Assembly: GCF_014205165.1 (NCBI RefSeq)
Contig: NZ_JACHMZ010000001.1
Coordinates: forward strand, 6,244,501-6,308,500
Reading direction: 5' to 3'
DNA length: 64,000 nucleotides
DNA from: Micromonospora carbonacea
GTDB taxonomy: Bacteria; Actinomycetota; Actinomycetes; Mycobacteriales; Micromonosporaceae
In this document: in pieces, positions 35,214 to 44,700 of the stretch
How positions within the stretch are numbered: the first letter of the stretch is position 1
How the letters are laid out: every line of letters starts with the position of its first letter
The notes under the pieces: generated by a model
The model's database searches: none
The model's input: the letters and a program-made list of their open reading frames with translations, nothing else
Told to the model about the DNA's origin: nothing
Translations under genes and position numbers: made by a program

Positions 35214-38200
35214 TTAGTATTCGACTAGGTAGAACGCGTCCGCACATGACACTCCAGCTGTGACCGTGTAGGCAAACGGCGGGAAGGGAGTAAAGGCTGC
35301 TCCGACACCCCCCGCGATCCCGAATTGATAATTGCCTTCAAAGTCGGACTCGCCGCCTGCCACCCCCACCAGAGCCTCACCGCCCGACACTTGGGCGTAG
35401 GGGTTGCAGCCACCTTTATCCTTAATCTGCTGATTGGAGTAATTGATTCCAATAGTGGCGTCAACGCCTACACTCGGGCCTGCGCCGACCTTGAATCCAC
35501 CCCCCAGCCCGAAACCTTTGTCGTCAAACTCCAAGCAGCCTTCCAGTGAGAACCCTCCGGCGACCACGAACCCTGCGCCGGCACACACGTTCACCGTACC
35601 GAAAGGTTCATCGTCGTCATCCTCAGCGGGGGTAGCAGGTGGCGGCGCCTGACAAGGCTGATCAACAGAGGAAAAGTCACGCACCAACTGGCCGCAGCCG
35701 TTCCGGTACCCACCGTCGCCACAAGAGAGGGCAACCGTCGGACCGAGACACTGCCCAGGGGCGGGGGGCGGGCCCCACAGGAATGCTGGAGCCTGGACAA
35801 TCCAGACACTTCCCGGTGTTCCGGCCCCCGTATTACAGTTCACACACCTCAGCGGCGGCTTCGGAGCGCTTACTCCCGCACACCGTGCCGGCCAGCACGA
35901 ATTCTTCTCCTTCGCATCCCGATTGGCACCTTCGTTGCCCGGATCATAGTCAGAACAGTCGATGTTGGGCCGAGCGCAGTCTTCGTCGATGAGGCCAGTG
36001 GGATCACTGAATGTAACTGGAGAGTTGCTTGAATAGGCGTAGCTGTGCCATTGCTGGGGATCTGTGAGATCCATGAGGGGGTCGACGCTAATGAAGCGGC
36101 CGAGGCTGGGGTCGTATTCGCGAGCTCCGAGGTGGGCGAGTCCGGTGGGGTCCTGGTCGCCGCCAACAAAGCCCTTGGCGTTGGGCCAGCTAGGCGTGCC
36201 GCCGCGGGGTTGGCCGAAGGGATCTTGTCGTCTGGTGGTGACGGCGTGGGTGGTGGCGTTGATAGCGGTGGTTTGGGTGCCTTGGTGGTCGGTGTAGGTC
36301 CAGGTGAGTCCAGTTGGGTTGCGGCTGGCGATGAGTTGGCCACTGAAGGTGTAGTAGCGGGTGCCGTTGACGGTGGTGGTGTTCTCGCGGCGGATCTCCT
36401 GGCCGGGGAGGTAGAGGGTGGTGCCGGTGGCATCACGACGTAGGAGGCGGTTGCCGTCGGCGTCGTAGATGTTGCTGCCGGCCGTGGGGGCATTGCCGGA
36501 GATGGCGGCCAAGCGGCCTTCGGCGTCCCAGGCGAGATTCTGTGACTGCGCGTCGGGTGGGCAGGCGTTGGCCGCGACACCGACGGGCCGGCAGGTGGTG
36601 TTGCCGGCGTTGTCGTAGCCGTAGTTGGTGACGACGGCGGGGTTGGTGCCGACTGTGTTGGTGACCTGCGTGACGGCGTGCGGGCGTGCCACATTCGGGC
36701 CACCGGTGGGGTGGGTATAGATACGTTCGGTGTTGCCGATGATGCCGTGGGAAACCTCTTGGGTGCGGTTGCCGACCGCGTCGAAGGTCCAGTCGAGCCA
36801 GTAGGGTGCGGGGCCGCCGAGGTTGGCGGTGGTGGGGTTGGTGCTGCAGGGGGTGCTGCCGGTGGGGGTCCAGGCGGAGGTGAGGCGGCGCAGGGTGTCG
36901 TACCGGAAGCACTGGGTTTCGCTGCTGCCGATGGCCGGGGTGTCGGTGATGGTGGTGATGTTGCCGGCGTCGTCGGGGGTGTAGCGGCGGTCGGAGACCG
37001 TGCCGGCGGCGGTCTGCGGCTGGATGGTGATGCGGTTGGCGCGGCGGGTCACGTCGTCGTAGTAGGTGGCGTCTTCTACGTAGAGGCCGCCGGAGGTTTG
37101 GCGGGTGGTGATGTTGGGTTCGCCGAACTCGGTGTAGGTCTGCAGGGTGACGTAGGTGCCCGCGCTGGTCGACGTCAGCGAGGTGGGCAGGCCGGTGGTG
37201 GCGTTGTAGACGGTCTCGACCTGTTCGTTGGGCAGGCCGGTGTTGATGGTGCTGCCGTTGGGCTTGTTCGGGTATCCGGTGTAGGTGGGTGTGCCGTCGT
37301 ACGGTGAGTAGCCGTGACCGTAGGCCCAGGTGCCGGCGAGACCAGTTCCTTCGACGGCGGGGATGACGTAGTTGGTGGTGCTGGGTTGGCCGCGGGGGTT
37401 GAAGGCGCCGATCTGCCACTTGTAGATGTTCGTCGAGCCTGGTGGGTCGTACCGGTAGGACTCGGTCAGTTGGTTCTTCGCTTTGGCGGTAGAGCCGGTG
37501 TAGAGCTGGTCGTACTTCCACTTGGCGCGCAGCGCTCCGGTGGCGGAGTCGTCGCGGAGTTCGGTCTTGCGGCCGAGGGCGTCGTAGACGTACCAGAGGA
37601 CCTCGCCTCGGGCGTCGGTCGTCTTTTCCAGTTCGTTGTAGTCGTTGTACTGGCTGGTGCTGGTTCCCTTGTCCGGGTCCTTCGCAGAGGTTTGGCGGCC
37701 CTTGACGTCGAAGGTGTAGGTCCACGTGTTGCCGGCATGGTCGACGATCGTGGTGAGCTGGTCCTTGCCGTTGTAGGTGTACCAGGTCGACTGGTAGGGG
37801 CCGCTGACGCCTTGGTTAGTGGTGTGCTCGCGCAGCTCCACCGTGCGGCCCTGAGCGTCAACGATCGTGGTGGTGGGCGTGCCGCCGGCCGGTGGAGTGA
37901 CGGTAGTCAAGTCACCCTCGTAGGTGGTGTTGGTACGCCACTTCTCGACAAGATTCGTGACGCCGTCGCCGTGCAGGAAGATCTCCGCCGTGGCCCGGTT
38001 GGCGTTGTCGTAGATGGTGCGTACGAGTGAGGGCACTGCCCACTCGGGTTTCCACCACAGGGTGCCGGAGGGGGCGCCCGCCTCAACGTGTGTGTTGTAG
38101 CGAGTGTCGGCGCGGCCGAGCTTGTCGTAGATGGTGTCGTCTACGAGGGTCGCGTTGGGCAGGGCGCCGGCGGTCTGGGTCTGGCGGGGCCGCAGGAAGC

Positions 38201-41200
38201 CGTCGAAGAGTTGGTAGGTGGTGCGGTGCCCGCCGGCGGCGTTGAGCACTGTCGACGTGGTGTAGGGGTAGGCGTCGCGGTTGGGTGCGAAGTGGTAGGT
38301 GTACTCGACCGATGGGTTGTTCTCGTGGCCGGTCTTGTCCCAGCCGCTGGTCCAGACCCGCCAGACTCGGCCGAGGCCGTCGTAGGCGACGTCGGTGACG
38401 AGGCCGTTGAAGTCGGTGATCTTGGTGGTGGAGCCCCAGTACGGGTTGAGGACGGTGGTGCTGGTCCAGTTGTAGGGTGCCGGCCGGGTGGTGGTGGTGC
38501 CGGTGACGGGGCCGCCGCTGGCCGGGGTGTAGGAGGTGTTGACGACGTTGCCCTTGATGTCGGTGCTGGAGGTCAGCCGGCCGAAGGCGTCGAAGGTGTT
38601 CTGGGTTGTGGTCTGCCAGGTCGTGCCACTGCCGGCGGTCCAGTCCTTGAGCTGTTCGACCTTGGTGATCGCTCCTGTGGTCGGCGCGGTGTCGGGGCTG
38701 GTGGCGGCGTCGTAGTAGTTGCGAGTGTCGGAGATGATGTGGGCGGTGCTGGTGGGGGCGGTCGCGCAGGGTAGTGCGGTGACGGTGGACCGCTTCACGG
38801 CGGTGATGAGGTTCGCGCCGATGTTGCGGTTGTAGGTGCGGGTTTCGCACTTCTCATCGCCGGCGGTGTCGAGGCCGTTGTCCTGGGTCTTGTCGATGGT
38901 GCCGTAGGTGTCGGAGTACCAGGTCTGGCTGCTGGTGGTGCGCCAGCCTCGGTTGCCGTCGACGCCGAGGGCGGTGGCGTTGTAGGTCTTCTGGGTACGG
39001 ACGAAGCGGGCGGTGACGGTGTCACCGTTGATGGTCCGGGAGGCGGTCGCCGGGGACCGCCAGGGCACGTTGACCGTTTTCGACACGGGCTTGGTGTCGG
39101 TGCCGTTGTAGACGATCTGTTCGCGGACCATGCCGGTGAACTGGTCCTCGTCGTACACCGTCTCGGTGCCCAGTGAGGCAGGGACGGTGACGGTACGGGT
39201 GGTGGTGGAGGTCAGCCGGTCTCCGTGCATGCCGCGCAGGTAGTGCGTCTCGGTGAGGGTCTGCGCGCCGGGCTCGTCACCGACGCGGGTCTTGACGGTG
39301 GCGTAGCCGCGGAACTGGTTCCAGGTCTTACGGTTCGGTTTGGTGAGGCCGTCGTCGTCGGAGTAGTGCCAGGCGGGCGCGCCGACGTATTCGTAGTAGG
39401 TGAACTTCGGTGGGGCTGCGCCGTTGGACAGTTGGACGTCGGACTCGGAGATGGCCTTGACGACGTACTTGTGCCACCACTCGTCTTCCAGATCCTCGCC
39501 CTGTGGGTCGTCAGGGTCGATGACCCGGACTGGGTAGCAGCGCTTGTCGTTGCTCTGTGGCGACGAGGGCAGGTTGGAGGCGGTGCACTCGGGCAGCGAG
39601 TACTCGATGTCGATCTTCGCGCCGGTCTCGGTGACGAGGTAGTCGATGCGCTGCCAGTTGTTGCTGGTGTTGTTGCTGGTCAAGACCCGGTTGGGCATCG
39701 AGACGGGGCTGAACGTGACCGGTGGCATCGTCACGGTAGCGCCGACGAGCCCTTCCTGAGTGATTTTCTCAAGCCACAGGCCGTCGTGGTCGCTGCCGTC
39801 ACCGGTCGGCGGGAACGACTGGGTGAAGGTCCAGGCGTCGACGTTCTGCCAGTCCGGGGTGGTCTTCGTGGTGTCCCAGACCCGCGTGGTGATCTTGGTC
39901 AGGCGTTTCGTGGACCAGAAGGTCGGGGAGTAATTGCCGGGGCAGGAGGTGTCGTCGCACTCCTGGTCCTTGGGGGTGTCGAGCCAGTTGGCGTCGACGG
40001 AGCAGGAGGTGAGGCAGCGGTCGGCGGTGGTGAAGAGGACCTGGGCGGTAGGGGTGACGGACCGGTCGGCTGCCCCGCGGTCCCACGTTCCATAGTCGGC
40101 GCGGACGAGAGTTCCGCCGCGGACGTAGGAGGCATCGTCGTCGTCGTCAATGTTGCGGGCGTACTTGTTGGTTTCCTTGTTGTACCAGTACGACAGGGTG
40201 TTGCCGCGGGTGTCGATGACGTAGTCGAGGTTCCACCGCCACGCCTGGTCGCAGAACGACGAGCTGAACGTGCTCTGTCGGCACGGCTCGCCGGTGTGGT
40301 TGCCGGCCACGGGAACGGTCCAGGTGGAGTTGGTGGCGGAACTCTGGCCAGGCAGGTTGTGCTGGCCGAAGTAGTACTGGATGCCGTCGGAGGTGGTGAC
40401 CTTCCAGTACTCGCCGTTGTTGTCGCCGTTGCTGGCTCCCGTCTCCTTCTTGATGAGGGAGCCGTCCTCCTCACGGGGGTGCCATCCCCGGCCGTCTTCG
40501 TAGACGAGTTCGACGCCACGCCCGTTGAGAAGCAGCGTAGCGTTGTCGGAGCGCCAGCACAGGTCACCGGTCTTGACGGTGTTGTTGGCACTGCCGGCCA
40601 TGTCCTCAAGGCAGGGCACGTAGCGGCGCTCGATGTAGCCGGGCCAGTAATCGAAGCCCTCCCCGATCCAGGAGGGCTGGTTGTTGGTCACCGACGACCG
40701 CCCGTCCACGCTCGCCGACGAGTAGGAAACGTTGATCGACGGCGCGAGACCACCAACGGCCGGGGGCACCCGGATGGGCTGGGACCAGGAGAAGCTGCCG
40801 GCCGAGCCGCCCGCCGACCACGTCGACGACGCCTGCAGCGGCGTGGCCCCAAAGTCACCGGAGGGGCCCGAGGACCCGGCGGACAGGGCGATCAGGGTGT
40901 CCGTGGCGGCGGCCGAACTGGCGGCGGTGACGGGCACTTCCGCCGTTACGGTGCCGGCTGTGGTGTCGTTCGACGACCGCAGGGCGGTGACGCCGCATCC
41001 GGGCTTCTGCCCATCGGTCAGCGCGCAGGCGGGAACCCGCCACAGTCTGAGGCGGGACGCCCAGTCGCCCCCGTAGGCGTTGCGGAAGCCGGCGTAGTCG
41101 ACCGACAGGGCCGCCATGCCGGGCTCACCCTCGGTCGCGCCGGTGACGCGCATCAGCAGGCCGTCGCGCAGACTCGCGGGGATGGTGGCCCGGTCGAGGA

Positions 41201-41609
41201 TCTGGACCGTCACCGACGAGACCGCTTCGCCTGTCGGCTCTGAGCTGCGTGCCACCTGTACTGGCAGCTGCCCCAGGCGCACCGGTCCAGCGGTGCGGGC
41301 GCTCGGTTCCGGGAGGGCGGCGCTGGCGGTGGCGGGGGCGGGCCACTTCGGCGCGGGCAGCGCGTCCCGTCGCTGGATCGTGTGCGGCCATGCCTTGCCC
41401 TTGGCGTGGCCGCCGTGGCTGTTGGTGGTGGAGGTCTGGGCGGCGAGGTGTGGAGTGGGTTTGGCCTGGGCCGGCTCACCGACGACCATGGCGCTGCTCA
41501 CCAGTGAGCTGGCCACCACGCCGCAGAGCAGAACGCGGAGCTGCGTGATACGGGTCTGGCGACGCGCGGCTGGGTTCGAGCGCATCACCATTGACGTCAG
41601 ATCGAGCAT
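35214..41609 (-). CDS. Secreted RHS/YD-repeat protein, probable polymorphic toxin
   Basis: A 2131-residue protein from ATG 41609 with GGAG six bases upstream. The N-terminus has a signal peptide (RVLLCGVVASSLVSSAMVVG, ending in EPAQA). Then comes an insecticidal-toxin SpvB/TcdB-like N-terminal region (INVSYSSASVDGRSSVTNNQ), followed by a long series of YD repeats (about residues 900-1800, for example YDNAGNTTCRPVG, YDALGRKTELRD). The RHS core ends with GRFISVDPLMDLTDPQQWHS, then DPTGL near residue 1870. The ~255 residues after it are unlike the core: first Cys/Pro-rich, then a Gly-rich beta-type domain (GFVVAGGFSLEGC, KVGAGPSVGVDATIGINYSN). RHS proteins build a shell around a C-terminal toxin. 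The nature of this tip is unknown. Confidence 0.9.
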   Translation of the reverse strand: MLDLTSMVMRSNPAARRQTRITQLRVLLCGVVASSLVSSAMVVGEPAQAKPTPHLAAQTSTTNSHGGHAKGKAWPHTIQRRDALPAPKWPAPATASAALPEPSARTAGPVRLGQLPVQVARSSEPTGEAVSSVTVQILDRATIPASLRDGLLMRVTGATEGEPGMAALSVDYAGFRNAYGGDWASRLRLWRVPACALTDGQKPGCGVTALRSSNDTTAGTVTAEVPVTAASSAAATDTLIALSAGSSGPSGDFGATPLQASSTWSAGGSAGSFSWSQPIRVPPAVGGLAPSINVSYSSASVDGRSSVTNNQPSWIGEGFDYWPGYIERRYVPCLEDMAGSANNTVKTGDLCWRSDNATLLLNGRGVELVYEDGRGWHPREEDGSLIKKETGASNGDNNGEYWKVTTSDGIQYYFGQHNLPGQSSATNSTWTVPVAGNHTGEPCRQSTFSSSFCDQAWRWNLDYVIDTRGNTLSYWYNKETNKYARNIDDDDDASYVRGGTLVRADYGTWDRGAADRSVTPTAQVLFTTADRCLTSCSVDANWLDTPKDQECDDTSCPGNYSPTFWSTKRLTKITTRVWDTTKTTPDWQNVDAWTFTQSFPPTGDGSDHDGLWLEKITQEGLVGATVTMPPVTFSPVSMPNRVLTSNNTSNNWQRIDYLVTETGAKIDIEYSLPECTASNLPSSPQSNDKRCYPVRVIDPDDPQGEDLEDEWWHKYVVKAISESDVQLSNGAAPPKFTYYEYVGAPAWHYSDDDGLTKPNRKTWNQFRGYATVKTRVGDEPGAQTLTETHYLRGMHGDRLTSTTTRTVTVPASLGTETVYDEDQFTGMVREQIVYNGTDTKPVSKTVNVPWRSPATASRTINGDTVTARFVRTQKTYNATALGVDGNRGWRTTSSQTWYSDTYGTIDKTQDNGLDTAGDEKCETRTYNRNIGANLITAVKRSTVTALPCATAPTSTAHIISDTRNYYDAATSPDTAPTTGAITKVEQLKDWTAGSGTTWQTTTQNTFDAFGRLTSSTDIKGNVVNTSYTPASGGPVTGTTTTRPAPYNWTSTTVLNPYWGSTTKITDFNGLVTDVAYDGLGRVWRVWTSGWDKTGHENNPSVEYTYHFAPNRDAYPYTTSTVLNAAGGHRTTYQLFDGFLRPRQTQTAGALPNATLVDDTIYDKLGRADTRYNTHVEAGAPSGTLWWKPEWAVPSLVRTIYDNANRATAEIFLHGDGVTNLVEKWRTNTTYEGDLTTVTPPAGGTPTTTIVDAQGRTVELREHTTNQGVSGPYQSTWYTYNGKDQLTTIVDHAGNTWTYTFDVKGRQTSAKDPDKGTSTSQYNDYNELEKTTDARGEVLWYVYDALGRKTELRDDSATGALRAKWKYDQLYTGSTAKAKNQLTESYRYDPPGSTNIYKWQIGAFNPRGQPSTTNYVIPAVEGTGLAGTWAYGHGYSPYDGTPTYTGYPNKPNGSTINTGLPNEQVETVYNATTGLPTSLTSTSAGTYVTLQTYTEFGEPNITTRQTSGGLYVEDATYYDDVTRRANRITIQPQTAAGTVSDRRYTPDDAGNITTITDTPAIGSSETQCFRYDTLRRLTSAWTPTGSTPCSTNPTTANLGGPAPYWLDWTFDAVGNRTQEVSHGIIGNTERIYTHPTGGPNVARPHAVTQVTNTVGTNPAVVTNYGYDNAGNTTCRPVGVAANACPPDAQSQNLAWDAEGRLAAISGNAPTAGSNIYDADGNRLLRRDATGTTLYLPGQEIRRENTTTVNGTRYYTFSGQLIASRNPTGLTWTYTDHQGTQTTAINATTHAVTTRRQDPFGQPRGGTPSWPNAKGFVGGDQDPTGLAHLGAREYDPSLGRFISVDPLMDLTDPQQWHSYAYSSNSPVTFSDPTGLIDEDCARPNIDCSDYDPGNEGANRDAKEKNSCWPARCAGVSAPKPPLRCVNCNTGAGTPGSVWIVQAPAFLWGPPPAPGQCLGPTVALSCGDGGYRNGCGQLVRDFSSVDQPCQAPPPATPAEDDDDEPFGTVNVCAGAGFVVAGGFSLEGCLEFDDKGFGLGGGFKVGAGPSVGVDATIGINYSNQQIKDKGGCNPYAQVSGGEALVGVAGGESDFEGNYQFGIAGGVGAAFTPFPPFAYTVTAGVSCADAFYLVEY

Positions 41610-41712
41610 CGTGTCTCCACCGTCCTGCAGACGAGAGGGGTTGAGCGGGAGATGCCAGGTGGGCGGATATGAGCACGTATCCGCCCGCCCGGGTTGAGGC
41701 GTGGTGGGTTGC

Positions 41713-44700
41713 TTAGCTTTCGACGACCTGCGTCTGGTACAGGGCGTTGATCTGGGCTGGGGCGAGGGCTCCCTGGAAGACGGAGATGTCGTCCACTCCG
41801 CCGTGGAGCCAGCCGGTGGTGGTGCCGTTGGCGATGGAGCGTCCCACCGTCAGCGGTCCGGCGGCCTGCCACGGGGTCCAGGCCGTCTTCATCGTCGCTG
41901 TGCTGACCAGGGCGCCGTCGAGATACAGGCGTAGCTCGCGTTTCTGCGCGTCGAGGACACCGACGAGGTGATGCCAGGAGGTGCCCGGTTCCGGTGCCGC
42001 AGCGGTGACGCTGGTGGTGTCGGCGGCGTTGGTGGCTCCCGCGTTCGCGGGCATGCTGAACTTCCACGTGCCGGCGTCGGCGGTGGCGCCGGCGACGTAC
42101 TGCAGGAGGAAGCCGCTGTGGGTGGCCCCGTCCTGGGCGATGACGGTCTGGGTGATGTCGGTGCGGTCCACTCGCGCCCAGGTCGACACCGTGAAGGACT
42201 GGTCGGTGCGCAGCACGGGGGTGTTCGCCCAGACGATGTAGTCGACGCCGTCCTCGTCCGTCGTCACGCCGGTGATGACGGCCGAGCGGCCCGCTTCCTG
42301 CGTGACCTCGCTGTTCTCCCCTTCTTCGGGGAAGTAACGGTTGTCCAGTTCCAGGCCGTTGCCGCGGTTGCCGCGGGCGATGCCACTGCCACGGCTGAGC
42401 GCCAGATACCGGGCGAACGGGGTGCTGTCCTGGGCGTCACAGGTGTCGGCCTGGTCGGTGACGTAGCAGGGATGGGCTCCCCACTCAAAGTCCCAGCGGC
42501 CGACCTCGGTGGGTGCGAGGATGCCTGGTTCGTTGACGCCACCGGAGTCGGGGTCGGAGGCCAACTGGCCGGTGAAGTCGTGGTTGACCAGCACACGGTT
42601 GTAGACCTGCACGTCGGCGATCTGCCCAGGGCCGGTGTTGCTCTGGCCGGCGCCCCACTTGCCGTAGCCGACGTGGAAGGCCCCGGTGGCGTTCCACGTC
42701 GAGTCGTGACTGGCGGTGCCGGCCAGGGTTCCGTTGACGTAGAGGCGCATCTGCTTCTGTTCGTCGTCGTACACCGCGGACAGGTGGGTCCAGGTGTTCG
42801 CCACCGCGGGGGCGAACACGAAGTTTCCCTGCGTGCTGGTGCCGTCCGCGTTGTACATCGAGAATCCCCACTGCTTCGGGTTGGGGACGTAGTACAGGTT
42901 GAACCCGTTGGTGACGGCGCCGTCCTGGGAGACGATGGTCCTACAGCAGGTCGTGCCGGTGTCGGTGACGCGTACCCATGCGGCCACGCTGAACGACTTG
43001 GTGGTGTCGATGACCGGGCCGGTGGTCTGGGCCTGCTTCCCGGTGCCCGTCATGGCGGCGGTCTGTCCGCCTATCAGTCGGGCGTCGTTGTCCCAGCTGA
43101 CGTTGCTGGTGGTCAGCGGCGTGTCGTTGGCCAGAGGGCCGGCCGCGTCGGTGTCGCCCAGCAGTGGCTGGTTGTCCGCCAACGCCGCAGTCTGGTCGTG
43201 CCCGGGGTAGGTTTCCATGCTCCACCTCACGACCGGGCGCGAGGGTTTCGCGACCTCGACCTCCTTGGAGCTGGTGTTGCCCAGGTTTCCGACGGCGTCG
43301 ATGCTCCGGGCCCAGAAGATGTTCTTGCCGTACTTGTAGGCGAGGACGGTCACCTGGGCGGTCTTGACGTTCGGATCGGTGGGGCTGGTGACGGCGGGGA
43401 CCTCACCGAAGCTCGGCGCGGCGGCTACGGCGGCGAGGATGTCCGGCTTGCCGTCGCCGGTGAAGTCGCCGGGGGTGAAGACGCCTCCACCTGGTGGGAT
43501 GGTCCCCTTGGTGACGCCGACGGTGTCCAACCATCCGCCCGTGCCGTTGCCCCGGTGCAGGCGCACCTCGCCGGTGGAGTTCAGGCGCACCAGGACGTCG
43601 GTCTTGCCGTCGCCGGAGAAGTCGCCGCGGCCGAACAGCGCGGCGCCACCCCAGCCGGAACCGATGTTCTCCGAGACTCCGGTGACCCAACCACCGGTGC
43701 CGTTGCCGCGGATCATGTAGAAGGTGCCGTCGGTCTTGCGCCACAGCACATCGGGCTTGCCGTCGCCGTTGAAGTCACCGGGCGAGAAGATCCAGTTGGC
43801 GGTCGAGAAGCCCGTGCCGATTTGCACCGAGGTGGTCTGCAGGCCGCCGCCGACCGCGCCGGGGCGCATCCACAGGTTCTGGGTGGCGGCGTCACGGTAG
43901 AGCAGGTCGGGTGCGCCGTCGCCGGTGAAGTCACCCGGTGAGAACAGGTACTGCGCGGTGGACCAGTTCGCGCCTTCCAGGAACTCGGGTGAGCCCAGGA
44001 AGCCACCCGCGCCGTCGCCCCTGACCAGGTAGAGGCTGGCCGTTTCCTGCCGGCGGAACACGACGTCGGGCTTGCCGTCGCCGGAGAGGTCGCCCGGGCT
44101 GAGGACGGTGCCGTCGGTGTACCAGGCCGAGGCGGCCTCGCTGAACGTGGCCGAGAATCCGCCGACGCCGTCACCGGGATAGGCGCGCAGGCCGTACAGG
44201 GTGGCGGGCGGGCCGGTGAAGCTGTAGCGGAACGTGGCGACGTCAGCCGCGGTCGTCGAAATCGTGACGGTGATGGGTTCACCCGGCCCGGGGCCCGTAT
44301 CCGGTGGGGTGAAGGTGGGAGGCGTGATGTCGGGCGGCGGCGGCACGGACGTGTCGACGGAGAACTGGCACCAGGCGGACCAGCCGCTCCCGATCTGGTA
44401 CGGGGCGGGGTCGACGGTCTTCACCCGGAACGCGTAGTTCTTGGCAGTGACCACGGTGACCGTGGCAGTCGTGCCACGGGTGCCCGCCGAAGCCGGAGCG
44501 GGAGCCGGCGGTGTCTTTCGGGTGGGCACCGTGTCCGTCACCGCGCTCATACCGGCGGCCGGCACCTCGATCCACTCGTAGGTGCCCGTCAGTGTCTGTC
44601 CGGTGTCCCCGTCGGGATAGACGGCGGAGAACTTCGGGGTGGTGGTGCCGATGGTCACCCCGTCGACGGGACAGTCGACACCGGCGACCTGGAGCTTGTT

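Noticed and set aside
36045..41243. Long rightward open frames (for example 39225-41243) opposite the RHS gene
   Set aside because: They are Val/Gly-rich antisense shadows created by the high-GC codon bias of the RHS gene, with no recognisable domain.
41968..43941. A 657-residue rightward frame opposite the LamG/FG-GAP gene
   Set aside because: Same composition artefact; the minus-strand protein has clear repeats and domains.
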